DNA from: Candidatus Kaiserbacteria bacterium
GTDB lineage: Bacteria; Patescibacteria; Paceibacteria; UBA9973; UBA2103
Direction of reading: 5' to 3'
Assembly (NCBI GenBank): GCA_016182485.1
Contig: JACPGH010000005.1
Span: forward strand, 62,001-126,000
DNA: 64,000 bases
The notes below the pieces were generated by a model. That model worked only from the letters and a program-made list of their open reading frames with translations, ran no database searches and had not been told where the DNA came from. Both the position numbers and the translations under genes were made by a program. Positions 45,652-52,825 of the stretch are shown here, piece by piece; position 1 is the stretch's first letter; each line of letters starts with the position of its first letter.

Positions 45652-47396
45652 GCATTCTCGTCGCTGTCGTTTCCGGATTCGCGAGCGGAGTGTTCCTCCG
45701 CTCGCTGTTCTTTTTTGGTTCGACTCCGCTCACCACAAGTGACTGGCCGGTGATAGCGTTTTTGTTTTTGCTGGCGACGATTCTTATCGTCGTCCCGAGT
45801 CTTTTCGAGGGACCGCCTCGGACCATTTTCAAACTGGGCGCGTTGTTCTGCATTTTTGCCGCCCTTGGCATGCTGCGTGCCGCGCTCGCTGAGACGCCGT
45901 TGCCGCCAGCCTTCGCAAGCCGCGTCGGCGAGCGCGTCTCGTATGACGGGATCGTAGTTTCGGATCCGGATGTGCGCGACAAGAATCAGCGCGTCGAGAT
46001 CCGCGTGGCGCAAGGTAGCGAGTCCGTCAAGGTACTCGCCGTCGCGCCGCGCTCGCCGGCCGTCGCGGTGGGCGAGCGCGTCTTTGTATCCGGCACGCTC
46101 GAAGTGCCCGAACCATTTGCCGCCGACGGCGGGCGTATATTTCGCTATGATAAATATTTGCAGCGCGACGGAGTACGCTTCTTATTAAACTTTGCTTCAA
46201 TTCGCATCGAGTCTTCTGCGCCTTGGTACTCCGTGCCGGCGGCGCTTGCCAAAATAAAACACGCGTTTCTTAACGGTGCGCGGACTACGCTGCCCGAACC
46301 GTACTCCGCGCTTGCGAGCGGCATAGTTATAGGAGGCAAATCAAGCCTCGGTCCGGAGCTCAAGGACGCGTTCACCCGTTCAGGACTTATCCACGTTGTC
46401 GTGCTTTCGGGCCACAACGTGATGATAGTCGCGAGCTGGGCGATCGCGTTTTTCCTGTTCGGTTTCGCGCGCGCGGAGCAGCTGATCCGCAAACGCATTC
46501 CGAGCGGCGCGGGCCCCGTTACAAATCGTATTTCTAACGGGGCGGGCATTGCGGCCGGAGCGATCGCGCTCGTTTTGTTCGTCGGCATCGCAGGCGCTTC
46601 GGCTACTGCGATCCGCGCCGCCCTCATGGCCCTCTTGGCTCTCTACGCCCGCGCGACCGGCCGCTCCTACGCGGCCGGTCGCGCGCTCTTCGCCGTCATC
46701 TTCCTCATGCTCTTATGGAATCCGCTTTATCTCGCGTTCGATCCCGGCTTCGGCCTCTCGGTCGCCGCGACTGCCGGCCTCATTTGGCTCGCGCCTGTTA
46801 TCGAGGAGCGGCTCGTCAGGATGCGTGTGCGGAGAGTAGGCCAAGTGCAGCGACGTCCCCGAGCACCTAAAGGTGCGAGGGGTTCGAGCGAAACGCTCTC
46901 CGCGCATGCAACTGGCGAGCCGCGTCCATCGTGGCGAAACGCTCTCGAAAATTTTTCTTCCGAGCGAGCGCCTTCGTTCTGGCTCAACGCCGTCGCGACG
47001 ACCCTCTCCGCGCAGATCGCGGTCCTGCCGCTCCTGCTGTATCAAACCGGCAACCTGTCGTTGGTCGCTATTCCCGCGAATTTGATCGCCGCGCTTCTCA
47101 TTCCGCTCGCGATGGCTTCTGCTTATCTTGCCGGCTTCGGCGGCGTGTTATTCTCCGCAATTTACCCTCTGCCTGCAGTTTTGGGCCTGCCCGCCTATCT
47201 CGTTACTGTCGGGCTCATATGGATCGCGCAAACGAGCGCGGCGCTTCCGTTTGCCGCGCTCGCTCTGCCCGCTTTTCCGTTCTGGCTCGTGCTCGCCGCC
47301 TACGCCCTGCTTATTTATTCGCTCTGCCGGCTGGCGGATTCAAAACGCTTTTCCACGATGCCCCGATTGAGATTCGCGAAGAACGCCTCGATGTAG
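45648..47396 (+). CDS. comEC: ComEC/Rec2 DNA-uptake channel
   Basis: 582 aa. Several N-terminal membrane segments, an OB-like domain (V-S-Y-D-G-I-V-V-S-D-P-D ... V-S-G-T-L), then the competence domain: L-I-H-V-V-V-L-S-G-H-N-V-M-I and more than six membrane helices. No C-terminal beta-lactamase-like domain; a separate short gene at 47930 may be its remnant. Two repeats are translated inside it: P-V-T-N-R-I-S-N-G (46514-46542) and R-A-P-K-G-A-R-G-S-S-E (near 46860). Its last 82 bp overlap the convergent SOD gene. Confidence 0.9.
   Translation: MSILVAVVSGFASGVFLRSLFFFGSTPLTTSDWPVIAFLFLLATILIVVPSLFEGPPRTIFKLGALFCIFAALGMLRAALAETPLPPAFASRVGERVSYDGIVVSDPDVRDKNQRVEIRVAQGSESVKVLAVAPRSPAVAVGERVFVSGTLEVPEPFAADGGRIFRYDKYLQRDGVRFLLNFASIRIESSAPWYSVPAALAKIKHAFLNGARTTLPEPYSALASGIVIGGKSSLGPELKDAFTRSGLIHVVVLSGHNVMIVASWAIAFFLFGFARAEQLIRKRIPSGAGPVTNRISNGAGIAAGAIALVLFVGIAGASATAIRAALMALLALYARATGRSYAAGRALFAVIFLMLLWNPLYLAFDPGFGLSVAATAGLIWLAPVIEERLVRMRVRRVGQVQRRPRAPKGARGSSETLSAHATGEPRPSWRNALENFSSERAPSFWLNAVATTLSAQIAVLPLLLYQTGNLSLVAIPANLIAALLIPLAMASAYLAGFGGVLFSAIYPLPAVLGLPAYLVTVGLIWIAQTSAALPFAALALPAFPFWLVLAAYALLIYSLCRLADSKRFSTMPRLRFAKNASM
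46514..46542. repeat. CCCCGTTA...TAACGGGG palindrome inside comEC
   Basis: Arms CCCCGTTACAAAT and ATTTCTAACGGGG, translated as PVTNRISNGA in a loop between two membrane segments. Confidence 0.85.
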
Positions 47397-47914
47397 TTCT
47401 TCTTATCCGCAGGCACGTAGTCGACCATATACGCATGCTCCCAGAGGTCGAGTGCGAGCAGGATCGGCAGACCGGCGAGCTGCCCGAGCTCATGATCGGC
47501 GACAAAAACGGTGTGGAGCGTCTTCGCCCTTGGGTCTGCGTAGACCACTACCCAGCCGACGCCTCGACTGCCGGCAACTTCTATTACATGTTCACGGAAA
47601 TTCTCTCCGCTTCCATACTTTTCTATAACTGATAGGGCGAGCGCTGAACTGGGTTCCGGTGCCATAGGTCCGCCCTCAAACTGTTCGAAATAGTATTCAT
47701 GCATGCGCATGCCGTTAAATTCAAACGAGAGCCGCCGGCGCAGTTCTGCGATCACATATTGATCGGAGCCGCCTTCTTTCAGTTTCTGGATCTGCTCGAT
47801 GATGAGATTCACATGCTTCACATACCCTTCGTACAAACCGAGGTGCACCTTGATCTGCTTTTCGGACAGGCCCTCGAGAGCCGGCAGGTTGAATGTTCTT
47901 GGCGAGTAGGTCAT
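47315..47914 (-). CDS. sodA: Fe/Mn superoxide dismutase, divergent type
   Basis: 199 aa. Metal ligands: His24 (K-V-H-L), His in M-R-M-H-E-Y-Y-F, Asp and His in L-D-L-W-E-H-A-Y-M-V-D-Y. The second-sphere K-H-H of common SODs is replaced by Y-E-G, so it is a diverged member. Removes superoxide. TAGATT precedes the ATG by 7 bases. Its 3' end overlaps the comEC end by 82 bp, tail to tail. Confidence 0.88.
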   Translation of the reverse strand: MTYSPRTFNLPALEGLSEKQIKVHLGLYEGYVKHVNLIIEQIQKLKEGGSDQYVIAELRRRLSFEFNGMRMHEYYFEQFEGGPMAPEPSSALALSVIEKYGSGENFREHVIEVAGSRGVGWVVVYADPRAKTLHTVFVADHELGQLAGLPILLALDLWEHAYMVDYVPADKKNYIEAFFANLNRGIVEKRFESASRQSE

Positions 47915-47929
47915 ATAAAGTAATCTATC

Positions 47930-48352
47930 ATGAAGCGGATGCCGCGCGAGATCCCAAAATCTTTCTTGCTTATTATCCTCCTCGCGCTGCTCGCTGCGAA
48001 TTTATTTCTAGCCGGAATGTTTTCCGCCTCGACGCGCATTGTCGAATTTGCGGCAGGGAAGGGTAAAGCGGCTCTTCTCCAAACAGGAAGCGGTGCGACT
48101 CTTCTTATAGATACCGGAGCAGACGCGAGTATTCTCCGCGCTATGGGCGAATCACTGCCGCCCTGGCGCCGGCGCCTCGATGCAGTCGTGCTCACTGGCG
48201 CCCCTTCTGGCGGCCTGTCGGCCGTGCTCGAGCGATATTCCGTCGAGAACATAATCCGCTTCGGCACGCGGGAGATGCCCTATGGCGCCCGTTTGAAAAT
48301 CGATGATTCTATAGCCGAGATCGACGGCCCGGGAAAATTCTCGATCAAATGA
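47930..48352 (+). CDS. Anchored, metal-site-less ComEC beta-lactamase-like domain
   Basis: 140 aa. One membrane anchor (12-31), then L-L-I-D-T-G-A-D-A-S-I-L-R-A-M-G-E-S-L-P-P-W-R-R-R-L-D-A-V-V-L-T, exactly the layout of the MBL domain of ComEC. The His-rich metal motif (normally H-P-x-x-D-H) is replaced by G-A-P-S-G-G-L. Truncated at the C-terminus. Probably a non-catalytic relic or regulatory partner of ComEC. Confidence 0.7.
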   Translation: MKRMPREIPKSFLLIILLALLAANLFLAGMFSASTRIVEFAAGKGKAALLQTGSGATLLIDTGADASILRAMGESLPPWRRRLDAVVLTGAPSGGLSAVLERYSVENIIRFGTREMPYGARLKIDDSIAEIDGPGKFSIK

Positions 48353-48587
48353 CGCCCGCTTTCTTGAGCGCGGCGAAAGCGCCGTTCTTCTTTATGGTCT
48401 TCAGCCCTTTCACAGAGACGTCTACGATGACGGTCTTTTCGAGCTCCGGAACATAGAGGCGGCGGCGCTGGAGATTGGCCTTCCGGCGGACTTTGCCGGT
48501 CGGATTGAATTGCGTCGCGCGCGTGCGGTTACTGTATCGGCCGCCGATCTGCGTCGACTTGCCCGTAATTTCACACTGTCTTGCCAT
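48345..48587 (-). CDS. rpmB: 50S ribosomal protein L28
   Basis: 80 aa. M-A-R-Q-C-E-I-T-G-K start, S-N-R-T-R-A-T-Q-F-N-P-T and R-R-K-A-N-L-Q-R-R-R are typical. Its end overlaps the convergent gene by 8 bp. Confidence 0.96.
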   Translation of the reverse strand: MARQCEITGKSTQIGGRYSNRTRATQFNPTGKVRRKANLQRRRLYVPELEKTVIVDVSVKGLKTIKKNGAFAALKKAGVI

Positions 48588-48627
48588 AATTGCCGCATGC
48601 TACCATAAGCTTCTGCATAGGTAAACC

Positions 48628-49278
48628 ATGACCCCGGAAATCACCCTTTCCCTCATTATTCTCATTCTCTCGGTCATCGCGCACGAAGTGGCGCACGGGT
48701 ATGCCGCTAACGCGCTAGGCGATCCTACCGCACGGCTCGCCGGCCGGCTCACGCTGAACCCCTTGCCGCACATCGATTTCTTGGGATCGGTCATCCTGCC
48801 CGCTCTGCTCGTCTTCTCGGGTTCGCCGATCTTGTTCGGCTGGGCCAAGCCGGTGCCGTACAATCCGTACAATCTTCGCAATCAGCGATGGGGAGAAGCG
48901 TTCGTTGCCGTCGCGGGCAGCGCGACCAACCTCCTGCTCGCCGTTATATTCGGCCTCCTCGTCCGGTATGGATCCGCGGGCGGCATGTTTTTCGTTCCGG
49001 GAAGCCCGGCTCTCTCGCTTGCCGCGACCATCGCATTCGTGAATCTCTTCCTGGGGCTCTTCAATCTGATCCCATTTCCACCCCTCGACGGCTTCACGGT
49101 CCTGCGCTGCGCGCTCCCTTGGAGTCTTTCTCGCGGCCTACTCTCCTTCGAAAGCTCCGTCCGGGGATTGGGCGCCATCTCGCTCATACTTTTCATCCTC
49201 ATTTTCGCCTCTGTCCTCGCCAGGCCGTTCTACGGCCTCGTGCTCCTGCTCTTCGGCCTCCTCACGGGAGCGGCTTGA
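48628..49278 (+). CDS. Site-2 protease family (M50) membrane metalloprotease
   Basis: 216 aa. H-E-V-A-H-G zinc motif at residues 19-24 in the first membrane helix; F-N-L-I-P-F-P-P-L-D-G second motif; four or more membrane segments. Compact rhomboid-free S2P-like family without PDZ, common in CPR. Substrate unknown. Confidence 0.88.
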   Translation: MTPEITLSLIILILSVIAHEVAHGYAANALGDPTARLAGRLTLNPLPHIDFLGSVILPALLVFSGSPILFGWAKPVPYNPYNLRNQRWGEAFVAVAGSATNLLLAVIFGLLVRYGSAGGMFFVPGSPALSLAATIAFVNLFLGLFNLIPFPPLDGFTVLRCALPWSLSRGLLSFESSVRGLGAISLILFILIFASVLARPFYGLVLLLFGLLTGAA

Positions 49279-49352
49279 CGCCCCAGATTTAACTTCTCGG
49301 CCGATCGGTGATAATCTTTATAATAGAATCCGCAGTGAAAGGAGGTGGCGAC

Positions 49353-49493
49353 ATGCGAGTGGGCGCCTATGGGCGGATACCGATGCCCGTAACGCCGTCG
49401 AACGAGCGCGTCGACCAGCTGTGGCTGCGCTGGTTGCGCGAGAAGCTGCGCCGACGGAAACGAGCGCAAGCTGCCAAGACGGCCCGCCCCTAG
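49353..49493 (+). CDS. Small basic protein (46 aa)
   Basis: ATG 49353 behind AAAGGAGGTGG. Begins MRVGAYGRIPMPVTP and ends in an Arg/Lys-rich helix (W-L-R-E-K-L-R-R-R-K-R-A-Q-A-A-K). Could bind nucleic acid; no family known. A perfect terminator hairpin (49478-49503) overlaps its end. Confidence 0.55.
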   Translation: MRVGAYGRIPMPVTPSNERVDQLWLRWLREKLRRRKRAQAAKTARP

Positions 49494-49503
49494 GCGGGCC
49501 GTC
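49478..49503 (+). terminator. Hairpin terminator at the end of the 46-aa gene
   Basis: GACGGCCCGCC and GGCGGGCCGTC, 11-bp perfect stem. The stop codon lies in the loop. Weak T-run (TATATT). Confidence 0.6.
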
Positions 49504-49570
49504 TATATTGATAAGTCATTTTTGCTCGGGGCCATTTGACTAAGTATATACCGGCGTATATACTGCCCGC

Positions 49571-49825
49571 ATGACGACAACGATCCAAAAGTGGGGGAAC
49601 AGCTATGCCGTGCGCCTTCCCAAGACCGCCGTGCGTAAGCTTAATCTGCGGGCTGGTCAGTCCGTGGAGATTCGGGAAGCCGCTCACGGCAACGCGCCTT
49701 TCCTCTCCATTATTCCCACGCGACACCGTGTGCCGCCCCTTTCGGAAATGCTCGCGCGCATCACGAAGAAAAACCGCCATTCCGTCACCGATTGGGGCGA
49801 AGCGGTCGGGCAAGAGATATGGTAG
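49571..49825 (+). CDS. MazE-type AbrB-fold antitoxin
   Basis: 84 aa. T-I-Q-K-W-G-N-S-Y-A-V-R-L-P-K and L-N-L-R-A-G-Q-S-V-E-I-R are the swapped-hairpin DNA-binding signature. Overlaps the toxin gene by 7 bases. Confidence 0.9.
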   Translation: MTTTIQKWGNSYAVRLPKTAVRKLNLRAGQSVEIREAAHGNAPFLSIIPTRHRVPPLSEMLARITKKNRHSVTDWGEAVGQEIW

Positions 49826-50163
49826 CGAAGCGCCCGCGCGTTCCTTGTCGCGGCGATATCATGTGGCTTGACTTCAACCCGGTTCGCGGGCATGAACAGG
49901 ACGGAAGACGCCCGGCGCTTGTAATTTCTCCGGAGAAATACAATGTGGCGGCGGGACTCGCGCTGGTATGCCCCGTAACCTCTAAAACAAAAGGGTATCC
50001 TTTCGAGGTTGAATTCAAAATAAAGGCCGCGCAGGGAATAATACTCGCCGATCAGATCCGCGCGATAGACTGGACAAAGCGCCGCGCGGAGAAGCTCGGG
50101 ACCGTATCAGAAGCGGTCATAACAACGGTGCAGGACTGCGTGAGAAAGCTCATCTTGGATTAG
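49819..50163 (+). CDS. MazF/PemK-family endoribonuclease toxin
   Basis: 114 aa from ATG 49819. R-G-D-I-M-W-L-D-F-N-P-V-R-G-H-E-Q-D-G-R-R-P-A-L-V-I-S and C-P-V-T-S-K-T-K-G-Y-P-F, then I-L-A-D-Q-I-R-A-I-D-W: a complete MazF. Cuts mRNA at short specific sites. Forms a mazEF module with the previous gene. Confidence 0.93.
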   Translation: MVAKRPRVPCRGDIMWLDFNPVRGHEQDGRRPALVISPEKYNVAAGLALVCPVTSKTKGYPFEVEFKIKAAQGIILADQIRAIDWTKRRAEKLGTVSEAVITTVQDCVRKLILD

Positions 50164-50165
50164 GT

Positions 50166-50195
50166 ATTGACATATTTAAATAGAGTGTAGTATAC
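50166..50195 (+). promoter_or_regulatory. Near-consensus promoter of the secreted protein gene
   Basis: TTGACA (50166-50171), 18-base AT-rich spacer, TATACT (50190-50195). About 85 bases of 5' UTR follow. Confidence 0.75.
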
Positions 50196-50281
50196 TTTAA
50201 ATTAGAAGTGCGGCTCTGTCAAAAAACGTTGTAAGTACGCCGCCCGGCGTTCACCGGGCACTGTCCCTGAGGAGGGGCATC

Positions 50282-50725
50282 ATGAAGAAGTTCGCCGCGC
50301 AGTTCACGCTCGCGTTCGCGTTCGTCATTGGGATCGCCGCGCTCGTCGCGCCGGCGCCCGCCGCGGCCGCCCAGGAGTGCGAGATCCGGTTCTGCTGGAC
50401 CCAGGGCTACGTCGCCCCGGCCGGGCTCCTGGCGGCCAACCGGGTCCCCGTGCGATTCAACCTTCTCGATGACTTCGGCAACGTCATCGGCCAGATCCTG
50501 GTGTCGTCGGTCGCGATGAGCGACTTCCTGTCGCTCTACTCGACCTTCGGAATGCCGCCGATCGAGGTGGTGACGAAGCCCGTCTTCTACAGGGACGGGA
50601 CGATCGGCGCCGGGTGGGTTCTCAAGCCGGTGTGCCTGTATCCGGCAGAGGGGCCGACCGGCAGCCTCTGTGGCTGGCACGAGCCGGAGCCGACCGAGCC
50701 GCCCGTCCCGGACGGCAAGGGGTAG
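50282..50725 (+). CDS. Secreted protein of unknown function (147 aa)
   Basis: SD GAGGAGGGG six bases before the ATG. Signal peptide MKKFAAQFTLAFAFVIGIAA with cleavage near A-A-A-A-Q. Mature domain is beta-rich, with two Cys early (E-C-E-I-R-F-C) and two late (V-C-L, L-C-G), then a Pro/Glu tail. Strong own promoter and perfect terminator (50736-50771) make it a single-gene unit, probably abundant. GC content is higher than nearby intergenic DNA. Not recognised. Confidence 0.7.
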   Translation: MKKFAAQFTLAFAFVIGIAALVAPAPAAAAQECEIRFCWTQGYVAPAGLLAANRVPVRFNLLDDFGNVIGQILVSSVAMSDFLSLYSTFGMPPIEVVTKPVFYRDGTIGAGWVLKPVCLYPAEGPTGSLCGWHEPEPTEPPVPDGKG

Positions 50726-50735
50726 CACAGTTCCC

Positions 50736-50771
50736 GAAGGGGTCGTCTCGCCATCGGCGGACGACCCCTTC
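50736..50771 (+). terminator. Terminator of the secreted protein gene
   Basis: GAAGGGGTCGT and ACGACCCCTTC, 11-bp perfect stem, followed by ACTCTTTAG. Confidence 0.7.
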
Positions 50772-50876
50772 ACTCTTTAGTGCCGAAAAGTGTTTCGAGA
50801 TTAAAGAGTGATTAATTAAGTGAGTTTGAACAGCACGATGAAATTCGCGCGCTTCCTACTGGTATACTTATGCGCA

Positions 50877-51317
50877 ATGGAATACCAGGTGCCGCAGTTC
50901 ATCGAAGTAGAAGACAAGATCGTCGGGCCGCTGACGCTCAAGCAGTTCATCTACCTCGCAGGCGGCGGGGGACTGTGCATCGTTTTCTTCGTGTACTTGC
51001 ATCTCATACTCGCCCTTCTCTTCTCGGCGCCGATCGTCGCGCTCGCCGTCGCCCTCGCGTTCTACAAGAAAAACGGCAAGCCTTTCGTGGAGATAGTCGA
51101 GGCCGGCTTCAATTATTACGTTACCGGCAAGTTGTTTCTCTGGAAGCACGAGGAGCCGACCGCCAAGGAGAATAGCGCTGCCGCCGCGGCGGCGGCGGCG
51201 CAAGAGTCGGCAAGCCGCGCGAAGAATCCCAGACTTACGCGCGGCAAGCTCACCGAACTCGCTTGGGCGCTTGACGTCAAGGCGCTCGGCGGCACCCCGC
51301 AGAGCCGCGAACAATGA
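50877..51317 (+). CDS. PrgI-family protein of a T4SS-like system
   Basis: 146 aa from ATG 50877 (TATACT, eight bases, ATG). M-E-Y-Q-V-P-Q-F-I-E-V-E-D-K-I-V-G-P-L-T is the PrgI signature; two membrane segments (about 27-65) and a C-terminal tail with an Ala run. PrgI is a VirB3-like inner-membrane component. First gene of the secretion operon. Confidence 0.88.
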   Translation: MEYQVPQFIEVEDKIVGPLTLKQFIYLAGGGGLCIVFFVYLHLILALLFSAPIVALAVALAFYKKNGKPFVEIVEAGFNYYVTGKLFLWKHEEPTAKENSAAAAAAAAQESASRAKNPRLTRGKLTELAWALDVKALGGTPQSREQ

Positions 51318-51946
51318 TCATGCCTACGAGAGCCCCCGGAGCCACCCAGCAGTTCGTCCCGGTCAAAGAGATACGGAACGGCGTTGTCGTTCTTAAAGAC
51401 GGAGGCTATCGCGGCATCCTTATCTGTTCCTCCATAAACTTCGGCCTGAAGTCGGCCGAGGAGCAGCACGCGATCACGGTAGGCTTCCAGAACTTCCTCA
51501 ACACGCTCGATTTCTCGATCCAGATAGTCGTGAATTCGCGCAAGATGGACCTCCGCCCATACCTCTCGCTTCTTGAGCAGAAAGGCGCCGATCAAAAAAG
51601 CGAACTGATGCGGATACAGCTGCGCGAATACATGGCGTTCATCCGCTCCTTCACCGAACAGGCGAATATCATGACGAAATCTTTTTATATCGTCGTGCCC
51701 TATGCGCCGCATGTCTCCGCTACGAGCGCCCTCAATATTCTAGGACGTAAAGGTCCCAAAAACACGGCCGAGACGACCTTCGAAGAGGATCGCGCACAGC
51801 TGGAACAGAGACTCGCGCTCGTCGCGGGCGGCCTCGGCGGCACCGGCGTGCGCGCCGTCCCGCTCGGGACGGAAGAGGTCATCGAACTTCTATATCGATC
51901 CTTCAATCCGGGGGAGTTGGAAAATCCAATAAGGCTAGATAGTTAG
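51314..51946 (+). CDS. TraC-domain-like protein (VirB4 N-terminal half)
   Basis: 210 aa; ATGA overlap with prgI. I-R-N-G-V-V-V-L-K-D-G-G-Y-R-G-I-L, then L-N-T-L-D-F-S-I-Q-I-V-V-N-S-R match the TraC/VirB4 N-terminal domain, here a separate gene from the ATPase. Its last residues (I-R-L-D-S) run into the heptamer repeat at 51943. Confidence 0.8.
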   Translation: MIMPTRAPGATQQFVPVKEIRNGVVVLKDGGYRGILICSSINFGLKSAEEQHAITVGFQNFLNTLDFSIQIVVNSRKMDLRPYLSLLEQKGADQKSELMRIQLREYMAFIRSFTEQANIMTKSFYIVVPYAPHVSATSALNILGRKGPKNTAETTFEEDRAQLEQRLALVAGGLGGTGVRAVPLGTEEVIELLYRSFNPGELENPIRLDS

Positions 51947-51969
51947 GCTCTAGGCGCTAGGCTCTAGCT
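51943..51969. repeat. Heptamer repeat, left edge of T4SS insert
   Basis: TTAGGCTC TAGGCGC TAGGCTC TAGC. Overlaps the stop codon of the TraC-like gene. Confidence 0.9.
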
Positions 51970-51982
51970 CAATACAAAAACC

Positions 51983-52441
51983 ATGAAGATTTCGCACGAC
52001 GAACTTGCTAAGTTTCTGGATGCAGCAAACAAGTCGACATACGCAAATAAAGACGCGCCGAAATCAGCGTCTTTGAGACCGTCCTCGGAGGACTACCATT
52101 TCGAGCTGGGGGACCTTGCCTATCATGACACCTACTTTGGTGCGCGCGATTTTATCGGGGAAGAAGTTGTGTACAAAATCTCGAAACCAGTGTGGGGTAT
52201 GAATTATTACGGCTATTTATTGAATCCCGACATATCTGCTGATGAAGTCTACACGGTTCTTCGTTCGGCATTATACAGCGATACATTACCAGTACGAGGA
52301 CCTCGAGAGCACATTCGAGGAACTAGTAAGTATGCGAATCAAGTTGATGGAACGCTAAATAGATTTTCGGGCGAAGAAAAGATCTATTTTGATACGGAAT
52401 TGGTGTACTGCTGTTGGTATCACGGCGGAAGTATTGAATGA
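51983..52441 (+). CDS. DUF5680 domain protein
   Basis: 152 aa. F-L-D-A-A-N-K-S-T-Y-A, Y-H-D-T-Y-F-G-A-R-D-F-I-G-E-E-V-V-Y and V-W-G-M-N-Y-Y-G-Y-L-L follow the DUF5680 pattern; C-terminal Y-C-C-W-Y-H-G-G. Function unknown. Codons are more AT-rich than in the flanking secretion genes, consistent with insertion. Confidence 0.75.
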   Translation: MKISHDELAKFLDAANKSTYANKDAPKSASLRPSSEDYHFELGDLAYHDTYFGARDFIGEEVVYKISKPVWGMNYYGYLLNPDISADEVYTVLRSALYSDTLPVRGPREHIRGTSKYANQVDGTLNRFSGEEKIYFDTELVYCCWYHGGSIE

Positions 52442-52442
52442 T

Positions 52443-52814
52443 ATGCAAACATTTCGGGATCTCGTCGTTTGGCAGAAGGCGGTCGAACTTGCTAAACAAA
52501 TATATATCCTGACACATCAGTTTCCCACGGAAGAGCGATTCGGTCTGGCTTCGCAAATGCAACGAGCCGCCGTCTCGATTCCCTCGAACATCGCTGAAGG
52601 AAAGCTGCGCGGGTCGTCGAAAGAATTTATACACTTCCTGCGTGTTGCCTTCGGGTCTGGTGGCGAACTTGAGACACAGATAGAAATCGCAAAGCGCTTA
52701 CCGAGAACGGCAGCATTGAATTTCGCGTCGGTAGAAGCACTTCTCGATGAAATAATGCGGATGCTGAATGCTATGATTTCTGGTAGCGGGCATAAGCTAG
52801 CGCCTAGAGCCTAG
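52443..52814 (+). CDS. Four-helix bundle protein (S23 family)
   Basis: 123 aa from ATG 52443. F-R-D-L-V-V-W-Q-K-A-V-E-L-A, then R-A-A-V-S-I-P-S-N-I-A-E-G, F-L-R-V-A-F-G-S-G-G-E-L-E-T-Q: full S23 signature. Related to proteins encoded in 23S rRNA intervening sequences and to Avd of retroelements. The last residues (K-L-A-P-R-A) and stop codon come from the heptamer repeat. Confidence 0.88.
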   Translation: MQTFRDLVVWQKAVELAKQIYILTHQFPTEERFGLASQMQRAAVSIPSNIAEGKLRGSSKEFIHFLRVAFGSGGELETQIEIAKRLPRTAALNFASVEALLDEIMRMLNAMISGSGHKLAPRA

Positions 52815-52819
52815 CGCCT
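52796..52819. repeat. Heptamer repeat, right edge of T4SS insert
   Basis: GCTAGCGCC TAGAGCC TAGCGCC. Opposite orientation to 51943-51969. Includes the stop codon of the S23 gene. Confidence 0.9.
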
Positions 52820-52825
52820 GTATTT

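Noticed and set aside
52443..52814. Avd protein of a diversity-generating retroelement
   Set aside because: No reverse transcriptase or template/variable repeats were found near it.
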